Source: JACRDG01 sp963760985 | Lineage (GTDB): Bacteria > Desulfobacterota > Desulfomonilia > Desulfomonilales > Desulfomonilaceae | Length of the DNA stretch: 64,000 nt | Assembly: GCA_963760985.1 (NCBI GenBank) | Contig: CAVXFM010000016.1 | Span: forward strand, 248,001-312,000 | Reading direction: 5' to 3' | Part shown: one piece after another, positions 28,745 to 37,132 of the stretch | How positions within the stretch are numbered: the stretch's first letter is position 1 | Layout of the letters: each line of letters begins with the position of its first letter | The notes under the pieces: model-generated | Told to the model about the DNA's origin: nothing | Database searches by the model: none | What the model saw: the letters and a program-made list of their open reading frames with translations, nothing else | Made by a program: the position numbers and the translations under genes

Positions 28745-29426
28745 ATGACCCCAATGAAATCCACGCGTACCAAGGAACCGGATATCCACAAGATTGTGGC
28801 GATCCTCAGGCAGGAAGTTCGCGACATGGAAGTGCCCATTGTCACGGAGATTTCCCGGCGCAGACGCGATCCCTTTGACGTGCTCGTCAGCACCGTCCTT
28901 TCCCTGCGTACCAAAGACGAAGTGACCAGGGCAGCAGCGACAAGGCTACTGGCCAGGGGACGAACGCCCGAGGAGATCCTCGCGATTCCGGAAGAAGAAA
29001 TCGCGGGCATCATATTCCCCGTGGGATTCTACAAAACCAAAGCCCGAAACCTCAGACACATCTGCCAGGATCTCTTGGACAGGTTCCAAGGAAAGGTTCC
29101 CAACGACCTGGATGCGTTGTTGACCCTTCAAGGCGTCGGCCGTAAAACCGCGAACTTGGTAGTTACTTTAGGGTTTGGGGAACCGGGAATTTGCGTGGAC
29201 ACCCATGTGCACCGGGTGAGCAACCGGCTCGGATACGTGCACACGAAAACCCCGGATCAGACCGAGACCGCGCTGAGAGAAAAACTGCCTTCCGAATACT
29301 GGATCGAATACAACGACTTGCTTGTCACCTGGGGACAGAAACATCTGCCGGCCCATCTCACCTTTTTGCTCGCGATGTGCGATCCGCGAGTATTGTGGAC
29401 GGGTTGGAGTAGAGCGCAGCAGGTGA
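28745..29426 (+). CDS. nth: Endonuclease III, frameshifted before the Fe-S loop
   Basis: The HhH-GPD glycosylase shows DPFDVLVSTVLSLRTKDEVT, LLTLQGVGRKTANLVVTLGF (helix-hairpin-helix with catalytic Lys) and VDTHVHRVSNRLGYV (catalytic Asp). The open frame then loses the Fe-S loop. Removing one A from CAGAAAC at 29336-29342 restores GQNICRPISPFCSRCAIREYC, the C-x6-C-x2-C-x5-C [4Fe-4S] motif, and a stop at 29424-29426, for 226 aa. It removes oxidised pyrimidines and nicks abasic sites. The start is one of three close ATGs; 28745 has GGAGA 5 nt before it. Confidence 0.9.
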
Positions 29427-29597
29427 CGGAAGTGGCACCGGCTCAGGGCCGCGCACGTCCTTTCCCTGCCTGCCCGCGAGCAGGTCAGGGCGCGTGACCG
29501 TCAACTACGTGTATCGCGATCCTGTCCTCGCACAGCGCAGCTGCCGAGGGACACCGCAATAAGCGGCTGTGTCTCGAAAGGAGTGCGGAAAGAACGC

Positions 29598-30281
29598 CTA
29601 CGCGAGGTTCTCCTCGCCTTTTCGCGAATTTCCTAGTTCATTACAATATCTTTGAGCGCGACTGGCGGCCTGCGGAACGCCCTTCACGGCATCCGGGATC
29701 ACCGATGCGATACTTGACCCATGGTTGGGCCTTCCGTGTCGTATGCGCTGCACATTGTAACAGACCACGCCACCCAGGACCGCAACCACTGATGCCACTA
29801 GGACCGCTCCCAACGACCATCTCAGCAGTATGTCTCGACCCAGGTACAGGAAGGAATGGAGGGATTCCCAAAAATAATCCGCTTGGGTCACGGGTTTCAA
29901 CATGGCTCGGAACGCTGCTGCGTCCAAAGTTGTTTGTCTTCCCAGGATTCTCGATCCGAGACAATAATACCCGTAATAGAGGGGAATCACGGAAAGCGGG
30001 TTATTGACGCACGAGCACGCGAATGCAATCGCAAAATTGAATCTCATACACAGCCGCGACAACCCCAGCAAAAGCATCTGAACGCCGAGCGGAATCCCCA
30101 GTCCTACAAAAAGACCTGCCGCCATCCCAAGCGCGTCAAACCACGGCGGGTTTTTCGATGAGACAAACGGATCGACAAAGCGCCTCCGGAAAAGACTGCG
30201 GGGCTTGTGCGGATTCGATGTGGTTGACTGGACATGAGATGGCGTCGCACTTCCCGCGCACATCTCCGGTAGGTCATGCAT
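29598..30281 (-). CDS. DUF2062 membrane protein
   Basis: The protein of about 227 aa has the DUF2062 pattern: a basic region (RSLFRRRFVDPFV), then SSKNPPWFDALGMAAGLFVGLGIPLGVQMLLLGLSRLCMRFNFAIAFACSCVNNPLSVIPLYYGYYCLGSRIL, with NNPLS..PLYYGYYxLG the family signature, and a second hydrophobic pair near 145-175. The C-terminus is a polar cytoplasmic tail. The function is unknown; members often sit with glycosyltransferases, but here the neighbours are nth and a repeat-rich gap. The start is uncertain (ATG 30281, ATG 30263 or TTG 30290), since no clear ribosome-binding site is visible. Confidence 0.75.
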   Translation of the reverse strand: MHDLPEMCAGSATPSHVQSTTSNPHKPRSLFRRRFVDPFVSSKNPPWFDALGMAAGLFVGLGIPLGVQMLLLGLSRLCMRFNFAIAFACSCVNNPLSVIPLYYGYYCLGSRILGRQTTLDAAAFRAMLKPVTQADYFWESLHSFLYLGRDILLRWSLGAVLVASVVAVLGGVVCYNVQRIRHGRPNHGSSIASVIPDAVKGVPQAASRAQRYCNELGNSRKGEENLA

Positions 30282-30507
30282 TATGGTCAAGATGATTCAC
30301 CCAACAGGCCAGTTCGGTATACCACGCCGCTGGCATTCGCAAGCGTCTCATCATGACACGCTGCGCCTGCAGCGAATCCCGCTAGAGGGGTTCAAACGTG
30401 GTACTCAGGAGGTCGTTACGAACATCTCCGCTCCGTGTGAGTCTCCTGTGAGTCTGACCTGCGAAGCCCTTTCTTTGAAGCTCGAAGGGGCATTGAGCCC
30501 ATCGACG

Positions 30508-30551
30508 TCGTCGTGCCACGTTCTTGGCAAGCCATTGCGTAACGCAACAGG
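30508..30551 (+). repeat. B-family motif copy
   Basis: CGTCGTGCCACGTTCTTGG and CAAGCCATTGCGTAACGCAACAG align with 30979-31021 and with the right arm at 23211-23312. The GCGTAACGC core is itself palindromic. Confidence 0.5.
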
Positions 30552-30714
30552 TTTCCATCTATACCAGATTTTCCATCCCAGTCCAAGATGCACCGCGTCC
30601 AATAATCCGCCAGGCCTTCCCCGCTTTCAGGAGATGTGTGGAGCATGAGACACGAGAAAATGTGATCGCTGGCCTTCTCCCTAGGAGCCTGTCGCGGAAC
30701 CCCTTATATGGTTT

Positions 30715-30860
30715 GATACCGATTCGCGGTCACCTATCCAAGATGGTGGGGCTGTGGGTCTCCTGAGCGCAGTGATGAGACCGCTTTGCGTCGTCCGTAG
30801 CGAAGGAGATCCTCAGCCCGCATCCTGTGTCCTGTCATACGCCTGAAAGCGCAATGGTAT
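30715..30860 (+). repeat. C-family dispersed repeat, full copy
   Basis: The sequence from GATACCGATTCGC through AGTGATGAGACCGCTTTGCG and TCGTCCGTAGCGAAGGAG to ACGCCTGAAAGCGCAATGG aligns over about 105 bp with 56178-56300, and in part with 55397-55450 and 13656-13713. Confidence 0.6.
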
Positions 30861-30978
30861 GAGTCGTGCTATGAGCATGCCCCAACAATCGGTTCCGCTT
30901 CTCAGGTAGGCTCCTATCAGTCTGACATACTGAGGTTTCGGTCGGTTTCTCTTTCCATGGCTTGGCGCCAACCGAGTC

Positions 30979-31021
30979 CATCGTGGCACGTTACCGGGAA
31001 AGCATTGCGTTCCGCAACAGC
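30979..31021 (+). repeat. B-family motif copy
   Basis: CATCGTGGCACGTTACCGGG and AAAGCATTGCGTTCCGCAAC match the motif at 23268-23312 and 30508-30551. Similar flanks (CAGTCTGACxTxC about 60-80 bp upstream) link it to the 30.5-kb copy. Confidence 0.5.
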
Positions 31022-31440
31022 CTGCTACGTTTCGTCTGTTTCAGCACCGTCCTTTACTGCCATCAACCACCCGGTCCAACCCTTGCAGATTGCAGCCTGC
31101 GGCTGCGTCAAATGGAGGCGGCACTCGTCCAGAGAGAGAATATGACCGCACGTCGCGCTTCCAAGCATGACTGCCTGCTCCGCTAAGCATCTAAGACACC
31201 TGACCCGAAAAAGTGATTTACTCCGAAGAAGAAACCATGAGATCTTTTACGAGAAGAAGTTCCTTGGATCTATGACGAGGAATTCCCAACAGACAAGCAA
31301 CAAAGTGAAAGTAGACCGTTCTGATGTACCGAAAAGGTATGCTATGATCTCGCAGGCACCTCGAAATGTTTTTCAAGGAACCGACCTTTACGGCCGATGG
31401 AGTGTATACGCATCAACTGCTCCATGTCAGAGGTACACTG

Positions 31441-32463
31441 TTGACTGATGTGCTGTTTTATATTGCTTTAGGTGTTACATTTTGTTTCACCTTTATCAAC
31501 GGATTCCACGACGGTGGCAATGTCATTGCTACGGCTATTTCCTCAAGATCCATGCGCCCCACCCGGGCCATTGCATTGGCGGCGGTGGCTGAGTTTATCG
31601 GGCCGTTCCTGCTGGGCACCGCGGTCGCACGTACCATGGCCACAGGCATTTTGAAACCGGATTTCTTGGAGCATCTTCCCGCGGAACAGCTCTATGTAAT
31701 GGTCATCAGTGGAGTAGGCGGTGCGATAGTGTGGAAGCTGCCCACCTGGTTCCTCGGATTGCCGGCCAGCGGATCCCATGCGCTCATCGGAGGGCTTGTG
31801 GGTTCAGGGGTTGTGGCTCTTGGTGTACATGGAGTGGCGGTCGAGAAGGTAGTGGGGGCCGTGATGTTGCCGTTGCTGCTTTCTCCTTTTGTCAGCATCC
31901 TGATCGGGTATATGGTGTTTTCCGTTCTCAAGAACCTGCTTTCGCGGGCAAACCGCGGGGTAGGGCAGTTTTTCGCGGTCTTGCACAAACCGACTATGGG
32001 TTTCTTGGCAATAAGTCATGGTTCCAACGACGCGCAAAAATCCATGGGCGTAATCGCACTGATTCTGGCCGCAGGGAGTGGGGAGATGCACGGAGAGTTA
32101 CACTTGCCGGAGTGGGTGATCGTCTCCTGCGCGGCGGCCCTGGCTCTGGGGCTGTCCACTGGAGGGTGGCGCATCGTAAAGACCGTCGGATACGGAATCT
32201 CCCGTATGGAGCCTGTGCATTCCTTCGCTTCCCTGGTGAGCGCGGGATCGGTCATCATCACCGCGTCTCTTCTTGGTGGCCCGGTGAGCACCACCCAAGT
32301 GGTCGCCTCCTCGGTCATGGGAGTGGGCGCGTCGCGGCGTCTGAGCGGGGTTCGATGGGGCGCGGCCACAAACATTGCCTATGCCTGGCTTTTGACAGTG
32401 CCGGTGACCGTAGCTCTGGGGGCAGGTTTCTGTTGGATACTCCTGCGAGTGGTCGCTCGGTAG
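31441..32463 (+). CDS. pit: PiT-family phosphate permease
   Basis: The protein of about 340 aa has roughly ten membrane helices and the duplicated PiT signature: FINGFHDGGNVIATAI in the first half and FLAISHGSNDAQKSMGVIAL in the second, with LPASGSHALIGGLVGSG and GGPVSTTQVVASSVMGVGA as further family motifs. In the first signature, NDxAN is replaced by HDGGN, a common variant. It imports metal-phosphate with H+ or Na+. TTG 31441 has AGAGGT 6 nt upstream; the longer ORF from 31366 adds a polar stretch not found in the family. The next gene encodes its usual partner, a DUF47 protein. Confidence 0.9.
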   Translation: MTDVLFYIALGVTFCFTFINGFHDGGNVIATAISSRSMRPTRAIALAAVAEFIGPFLLGTAVARTMATGILKPDFLEHLPAEQLYVMVISGVGGAIVWKLPTWFLGLPASGSHALIGGLVGSGVVALGVHGVAVEKVVGAVMLPLLLSPFVSILIGYMVFSVLKNLLSRANRGVGQFFAVLHKPTMGFLAISHGSNDAQKSMGVIALILAAGSGEMHGELHLPEWVIVSCAAALALGLSTGGWRIVKTVGYGISRMEPVHSFASLVSAGSVIITASLLGGPVSTTQVVASSVMGVGASRRLSGVRWGAATNIAYAWLLTVPVTVALGAGFCWILLRVVAR

Positions 32464-32479
32464 ACGAAAGGAACGACCC

Positions 32480-33091
32480 ATGTCGTTTTGGAATATTTTT
32501 GGTCGAAAGAGAAACGTAGATTTCTTTGACCTGCTACTGGAACAGTCGGAGAAGACGCTTGCCGGGTGCAAGGCTCTACTCCGTTTCCTCGACGCGCGCT
32601 GTGAGGCTGCCGAAGTTGATCGGATAGAGCGGGAAGCGGACGACATCCGCAGGATCCTGATCGATGAGTTGAACCAGACATTCATGACACCGATTGACCG
32701 GGAGGACATTTTCGCGTTATCCGGGGCAATCGACGACGTGCTCGACCACGCGCAGAATACGGTGAAAGAGATGGAAGCCTTTGGGGTGGAGAGTAACGAG
32801 CACCTCTGTCAGATGGCTGAGTTGCTGCAACAGGGCGCGGAACAGCTCGTTTTGGCCATGAAGCATCTCAAGAAGAACCCCAACGTGGCGGTGGAATATG
32901 CACTTCGGGCCAAGCGCATCGAGAACAGAATGAACGACCGTTATCTGGCTGCATTGAAGCAACTCTTTTCCGGCCATGACCCGCGTCCCATGATGAGTTA
33001 TCGGGAAATCTACCGACACTTCAATCGAAGTGCGGACCGCGTCGACGAGGCAGCCAATATCATCAGCAACATCGTGGTAAAAATGTTCTAA
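32480..33091 (+). CDS. DUF47/PhoU-like regulator of phosphate permease
   Basis: The 203-aa helical protein matches the DUF47 (TIGR00153) family: FFDLLLEQSEKTLAGCKALLRFL, EADDIRRILIDELNQTFMTPIDREDIFALSGAIDDVLDHAQNT, and a C-terminal FNRSADRVDEAANIISNIVVKMF. The TPIDREDIF motif is diagnostic. These PhoU relatives sit next to pit and are thought to regulate phosphate transport. ATG 32480 follows GAAAGGAACGACCC and lies 16 nt after the pit stop, so the two form an operon. Its stop overlaps the convergent Gx-transporter gene by 4 nt. Confidence 0.92.
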   Translation: MSFWNIFGRKRNVDFFDLLLEQSEKTLAGCKALLRFLDARCEAAEVDRIEREADDIRRILIDELNQTFMTPIDREDIFALSGAIDDVLDHAQNTVKEMEAFGVESNEHLCQMAELLQQGAEQLVLAMKHLKKNPNVAVEYALRAKRIENRMNDRYLAALKQLFSGHDPRPMMSYREIYRHFNRSADRVDEAANIISNIVVKMF

Positions 33092-33606
33092 ATGCGCGCG
33101 TTCATCACTTTCCTGAAATGCCCGATGAAGATCCGCGAGGCAATGCCGTTTACCAGGCCGGTGCCCGCTGCGGTGAGGAGCATGAGCGGCAGCAGCAGGA
33201 CAATCGCGTCGTTGCGAATGAGCACGAGGTATGCCACCGTAAGCTGCGCCACATTGTGAACCACTGCGCCGACCACACTTATCCCGATCTCCGAGAACAG
33301 CGAACCCCCCAACCGTTGAAACGCTGCCATGGCCAGAATCGCTGCCACGCCCCCTGACAACGAAAGGGCAAACGCAGGAGACCCGAACAGCCCGTACGCG
33401 AGAGAGCCCAAGAAGATTCGACCGAAAGTGACCAAAAGGGCATCCTTAAAGCCAAACAGTTCCAACGCTGCCAGCCCGATGATATTGGCAAAACCGAATT
33501 TGAACCAAGCCACGGTGATCGGAAGAAGCCCCTCTAGCGTGTGGATCACCGTAGCCAGAGCCAGCAGAACCGACAGCCTCGCGAGGTGGACAGTACGCTC
33601 GTTCAT
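33088..33606 (-). CDS. Gx transporter family protein (EetB-like)
   Basis: The 172-aa membrane protein has about five helices and the sequence HLARLSVLLALATVIHTLEGLLPITVAWFKFGFANIIGLAALELFGFKDALLVTFGRIFLGSLAYG, typical of the Gx-transporter family often annotated heptaprenyl diphosphate synthase component I. GFANI..L is the conserved block. It resembles the S-component-like EetB of the Listeria extracellular electron transfer locus (family knowledge, not verified here). The start overlaps the stop of the NusG-domain-II gene, so the two are cotranslated. The substrate is unknown. Confidence 0.82.
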   Translation of the reverse strand: MNERTVHLARLSVLLALATVIHTLEGLLPITVAWFKFGFANIIGLAALELFGFKDALLVTFGRIFLGSLAYGLFGSPAFALSLSGGVAAILAMAAFQRLGGSLFSEIGISVVGAVVHNVAQLTVAYLVLIRNDAIVLLLPLMLLTAAGTGLVNGIASRIFIGHFRKVMNARI

Positions 33607-34082
33607 CGAGTCACCCCGTCCAGGCCTTCCTCTCGCTCATTGGACACGTGAACCACCACTTCGTTGGGCACGCACGCGATCAATCCCCCCTCGCGGCCAA
33701 TGTCCTTGGTGTGTGTACAGATGTGCTTGGGGCACGGAGACGAGACAATCCTCGCTCGCCCCTTGGTAATTTTGACCACCGTGGTGCCGAGCGGTCCGGG
33801 AACCTCCACCACTCGGTCCCTGTCCAGGGCGAACCTCCCCACAAGCCGATCTGACGACCGAATCTCCACCATGGTCCCGCTGGACAGGACCTGGGTGGGA
33901 AGCACGAAAAAGAGGACAAGCGCTCCGGTGATAACGATGCCCAGAATGGCCGCGTCTCCGGCCGTCATGAATCCGAGTAACCTCGTCAGCGCATTGCCCG
34001 ATGCGGGAGACAATCTTTCCTGCTGTGTATTGGTCAAAGAGTTCTCAACCTCTTCCCGTGGCCATCTTAAACGCAATGTCAT
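33603..34082 (-). CDS. NusG domain II-containing membrane protein (EetA-like)
   Basis: After a polar N-terminus a single helix (AAILGIVITGALVLFFVLPTQVL) is followed by an extracytoplasmic NusG-domain-II-type beta fold: VGRFALDRDRVVEVPGPLGTTVVKITKGRARIVSSPCPKHICTHTKDIGREGGLIACVPNEVVVHV. The SPCPKHIC...G.IACVPN pattern is the family hallmark. It forms a 4-nt overlap with the Gx-transporter gene. The pairing recalls EetA/EetB. The start is uncertain (ATG 34082, or a later ATG nearer the helix), with no strong ribosome-binding site. No apbE or ndh-2 gene is next to it in this window. Confidence 0.8.
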   Translation of the reverse strand: MTLRLRWPREEVENSLTNTQQERLSPASGNALTRLLGFMTAGDAAILGIVITGALVLFFVLPTQVLSSGTMVEIRSSDRLVGRFALDRDRVVEVPGPLGTTVVKITKGRARIVSSPCPKHICTHTKDIGREGGLIACVPNEVVVHVSNEREEGLDGVTR

Positions 34083-34620
34083 TGCACTCGATCTCGTGAG
34101 CGCACGCGGCCCCACGGCCTGGGTTCTTCAACCGGATCCCTTCGTGACGCACCTTTTCTCGGCAGATCGATCCTGTATTGTTGTCGCGAATGAGAGCGAT
34201 CTTCAAAGGGTTCTAAGTATACCCTATATGCACCCGAGAGCCACCCCATCCCCGTGTCGCGGGCATGGACGACCAGCCGGTCGCTCTCTTCGCGCGACCG
34301 GAGTCCCGTGTACCGCCTCTGTCTCCCCCTTACGAAAAGTCCATAGTATCCGTTCACTTGCGCGCTGGGGACGCAGGGGCTGGTTTTGTGCCGGCAGGCC
34401 CTTCTCACTTTGGAAAAGACGTCTAAAGCCTCATTAATAAAGAATAGTTTTTTCTTTTCCTCTTCTTCCCCCTGTTCCCGAGAGGGCAGGAGGGTCCTTG
34501 CCGTCAGACCTCTGAATGGATACACAAAATTCTTTATTTTACTTGCATCATGCCGGGATTCGTTATAAATATCGTCTCACGGAAATCAGACGCTGACCAC
34601 TCGATAAAAGGCGGTCAATA
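34083..34620. other. 538-bp gap upstream of nrdR
   Basis: An Arg-rich minus-strand frame (34079-34525) ends at the NusG-II start but resembles nothing known, so it was left out. The 3' part is AT-rich. TTGCAT (34543-34548) and TATAAA (34564-34569) are 15 nt apart, a suboptimal but possible promoter for nrdR. Confidence 0.4.
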
Positions 34621-35187
34621 ATGAAATGCCCTGCCTGCGGCGCTATCGACGACAGAGTCATCGACTCCCGACTTGGCAAGGATAATAGCGTAATTCGGCG
34701 GCGACGTCAGTGTCTCGTGTGCAAGAAAAGATTTACCACGTACGAAAGGATCGAGGAAATCCTCCCTTATGTGATAAAAAAGGATGGTCGTCGCGAGGCA
34801 TTCGACCGATGGAAAATCATTGAAGGCATGCGCAGGGCGTGCGAAAAAAGACCCATAAGCATTGACCGTATTGAGGCCGTGGCTGACGCCATCGAACAGG
34901 AGCTTATGGAGAGACCGGAGAAGGAGATCAGCGTTACTTATATTGGCGGGCGGGTCATGGAAGAACTGGAGCAGATGGACGACATCGCGTACGTGAGATT
35001 TGCTTCCGTGTACCGCTCCTTCCGGGACATTGAGGAATTCGTCAAGGAAATAAGAGAATTGTATGAACTCAAAGAAGCCCGGGAGCAACGCCGATCTCAG
35101 AGCGGACCCCCCGATGAAGAAACCCAAGGAATCCAAGATCCCCCGAGAAGCGAAGACGTTCATGTCCCTGGCTCTGAAGCTGGCTAG
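34621..35187 (+). CDS. nrdR: Transcriptional repressor NrdR
   Basis: The N-terminal zinc ribbon (MKCPACGAIDDRVIDSRLGKD with a second CLVC pair) and ATP-cone (YVIKKDGRREAFDRWKIIEGMRRACEKRPIS) identify NrdR, which represses ribonucleotide reductase genes according to ATP/dATP. FASVYRSFRDIEEFVKEI is the usual C-terminal segment. At 188 aa it is about 30 residues longer than most; the extra hydrophilic tail lies in DNA shared with the start of ribD. The ribosome-binding site is AAAGGCGG about 6 nt before the ATG. nrdR-ribD is a widespread bacterial gene order. Confidence 0.94.
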   Translation: MKCPACGAIDDRVIDSRLGKDNSVIRRRRQCLVCKKRFTTYERIEEILPYVIKKDGRREAFDRWKIIEGMRRACEKRPISIDRIEAVADAIEQELMERPEKEISVTYIGGRVMEELEQMDDIAYVRFASVYRSFRDIEEFVKEIRELYELKEAREQRRSQSGPPDEETQGIQDPPRSEDVHVPGSEAG

Positions 35188-36277
35188 ACGCCGGCTGGGA
35201 CGCACCTCACCCAATCCCGTCGTTGGAGCCGTGCTTGTCAAGGATGGCAGGGTAGTAGGAGAAGGATACCATCGCGCAGCGGGCGAGCCCCATGCGGAAG
35301 TGGAAGCCATCCGCTCGGCAGGTTCGGACGCGCGAGGGGCGGACCTGTTCGTGACACTCGAACCCTGCAACCATCACGGAAGGACCCCGCCATGCACGAG
35401 GGCCATCCTGGAGGCGGGAATCAAGAAGGTTTGGTATGGCATAGACGACCCCAATCCGGTGGTGCGGGGCGGTGGAGCGGACACTCTGAGAGAGGCCGGG
35501 GTAGAGGTGGTCGGTCAGGTGATGGAGAGCCGTTGCCGCCGGATCAACGAGGTGTATTTGACCAACGTGACGTACCACAGGCCGTTTATTTATCTCAAAC
35601 TTGCCATGAGCCTGGACGGTCGTATCGCGACCCGTACCGGTCATTCGCAGTGGATCACCTCCGAGCAGTCCCGTAGGAAGGTTCACCGGTTGAGGGATCG
35701 GGTATCCGCGATCATGGTGGGAGTGGGCACCGTATTAGCAGACGATCCCTCCCTGACGACCCGGCTGCCCGAGGGGCACGGGCATGACCCCATGCGCATC
35801 GTAGCGGACTCTGGGTTGAGGACACCTCCGAACGCGTCGATCTTCAATTCCACCTCGTCTGCAGGAGTCATCATCGCAGCATGTCAAAATCCACCCGCGG
35901 ACCGCAGGGTGAGTCTCGAAAAAGTAGGAGCCAAGGTCGTGCGGACGTCAGGTCCGAAAAAGGTGGATTTGAAGGACCTGTTTGCCCGGTTGTACCGAAG
36001 CGGAGTGACGTCCGTCCTCGTAGAGGGGGGGGGCGCACTGGCCTGGGGCGCGCTGGAAGCACGAGCGGTCGATCGGTGCATGTTTTTCTACGCGCCCGTC
36101 ATCATCGGGGGCCATGATGCACCCTGTGGTATTGGTGGGCTCGGCGTAGGCCGATTGAACGAAGCTCCTCGGCTCGTGGACATGGAGGTTGTCCGAGTGG
36201 GTCCGGACATATTGGTAAACGGAAGAGTGCTTTACCCGACTGAGGGTGATGCGGGCACGGACAAGCCTCTCCGTTGA
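35114..36277 (+). CDS. ribD: Bifunctional riboflavin deaminase/reductase RibD
   Basis: The deaminase half has TSPNPVVGAVLVKDGRVVGEGYH, GEPHAEVEAI (HAE zinc ligand) and LEPCNHHGRTPPCTRAI (PCxxxGxTPPC). The reductase half has RPFIYLKLAMSLDGRIATRTGHSQWITSE, VGVGTVLADDPSLTTR and VTSVLVEGGGALAWGAL. It performs the second and third steps of riboflavin synthesis. The start is set at ATG 35114; ATG 35063 and ATG 35162 are alternatives. It overlaps the extended nrdR tail. No ribE/ribBA/ribH follows, so the riboflavin operon is split here. Confidence 0.94.
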   Translation: MKKPKESKIPREAKTFMSLALKLARRRLGRTSPNPVVGAVLVKDGRVVGEGYHRAAGEPHAEVEAIRSAGSDARGADLFVTLEPCNHHGRTPPCTRAILEAGIKKVWYGIDDPNPVVRGGGADTLREAGVEVVGQVMESRCRRINEVYLTNVTYHRPFIYLKLAMSLDGRIATRTGHSQWITSEQSRRKVHRLRDRVSAIMVGVGTVLADDPSLTTRLPEGHGHDPMRIVADSGLRTPPNASIFNSTSSAGVIIAACQNPPADRRVSLEKVGAKVVRTSGPKKVDLKDLFARLYRSGVTSVLVEGGGALAWGALEARAVDRCMFFYAPVIIGGHDAPCGIGGLGVGRLNEAPRLVDMEVVRVGPDILVNGRVLYPTEGDAGTDKPLR

Positions 36278-36449
36278 ATCTGCAAACGCCATATTCGTTC
36301 AAACGGACATCCGGCGAATCCACCGGAGCCTGATTCTCGGGTGCGCGAGTGAGCCGCGCGTTGTCCTTCACCCACCAACGAACAAATGACTTCTCACGCT
36401 TGTCTAATCCGCGAGGGATTTTCTTTTTTGCGTGGTAGAGGCGAGGTTC

Positions 36450-37058
36450 ATGATTCTTCAGATAAACCCGATGTACCCCCAACCGAGGCACATATCGCGA
36501 GTAGCTCAGATGCTGAGTGCTGACGGGGTGATGGTCTATCCTACCGATACGGTCTACGGGCTCGGCTGTGACATCAAGAGCAAGAAGGCCCTGGAAAAGG
36601 TGCGCCGTATCAAACGAATGGACAACAAGCGGCACCTTTCGTTCGTCTTTGCCGACCTCAAGACCATTTCCGAATACGCTCAGGTCACCGACAACGCGTA
36701 CAAGATATTGCGACGCTACCTTCCTGGTCCGTACACGTTCGTGCTCAAGGCGACAAGGCTTGTGCCCCGCATCGTGCTCACCAAACGGAACGAGGTCGGC
36801 ATCCGAATACCGGACAACCGCATCTGCCATGCGCTGGTCACCGAACTGGGCAACCCGATCCTGAGTTCGTCAGTGCGCATGCCTGACGACCAGTTGCTGG
36901 ACGATCCCAAAGAGATCGACAAGATGTACAAGTCTCAAGTGGATCTGGTGATCGATGGAGGCGTGTTCCTTCCCGAACCCTCGTCGGTGATCAGTCTCCT
37001 GGATGACCAACCCGAGATCATCCGAAAAGGAAAGGGAGACGTTACTCCGTTCTTGTGA
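36450..37058 (+). CDS. L-threonylcarbamoyladenylate synthase-type (TsaC/YciO/Sua5) protein
   Basis: The 202-aa protein shows the YrdC-fold pattern VMVYPTDTVYGLGCDIKSKKALEKVRRIKRMDNKRHLSFVFADLKTISEYA, YLPGPYTFVLKAT, EVGIRIPDNRICHALVTELGNPILSSSV, and SSVISLLDDQPEIIRKGKGD. KR.{3}K.LS and the SxS motif bind nucleotide. These proteins make threonylcarbamoyl-AMP for the t6A tRNA modification, although the YciO branch, which this resembles in length and motif spelling, may differ in role. ATG 36450 is preceded by GAGGCGAGGTTC. Confidence 0.85.
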   Translation: MILQINPMYPQPRHISRVAQMLSADGVMVYPTDTVYGLGCDIKSKKALEKVRRIKRMDNKRHLSFVFADLKTISEYAQVTDNAYKILRRYLPGPYTFVLKATRLVPRIVLTKRNEVGIRIPDNRICHALVTELGNPILSSSVRMPDDQLLDDPKEIDKMYKSQVDLVIDGGVFLPEPSSVISLLDDQPEIIRKGKGDVTPFL

Positions 37059-37132
37059 CCATCGTCGCGGCGGTAATCCTGTTTTCGCGAGACAAAAGCC
37101 TACCGAATCAGGAAAGCGCGCAAAGAGAGCTT

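Larger units (their letters stand above)
30282..31440. other. 1.16-kb repeat-rich non-coding island
   Basis: No credible gene is seen. The stretch contains two related halves: GTCTCCTGTGAGTCTGACCTG (30440s) recurs as GCTCCTATCAGTCTGACATAC (30910s), each followed by a B-family motif (30508-30551 and 30979-31021). A C-family repeat (30715-30860) lies between. The control region of pit must be at the 3' end. Confidence 0.5.

Noticed and set aside
34079..34525. Minus-strand 148-aa ORF before the NusG-II gene
   Set aside because: Arg-rich, no start signal, no family resemblance, and it could not be improved by shifting frames.
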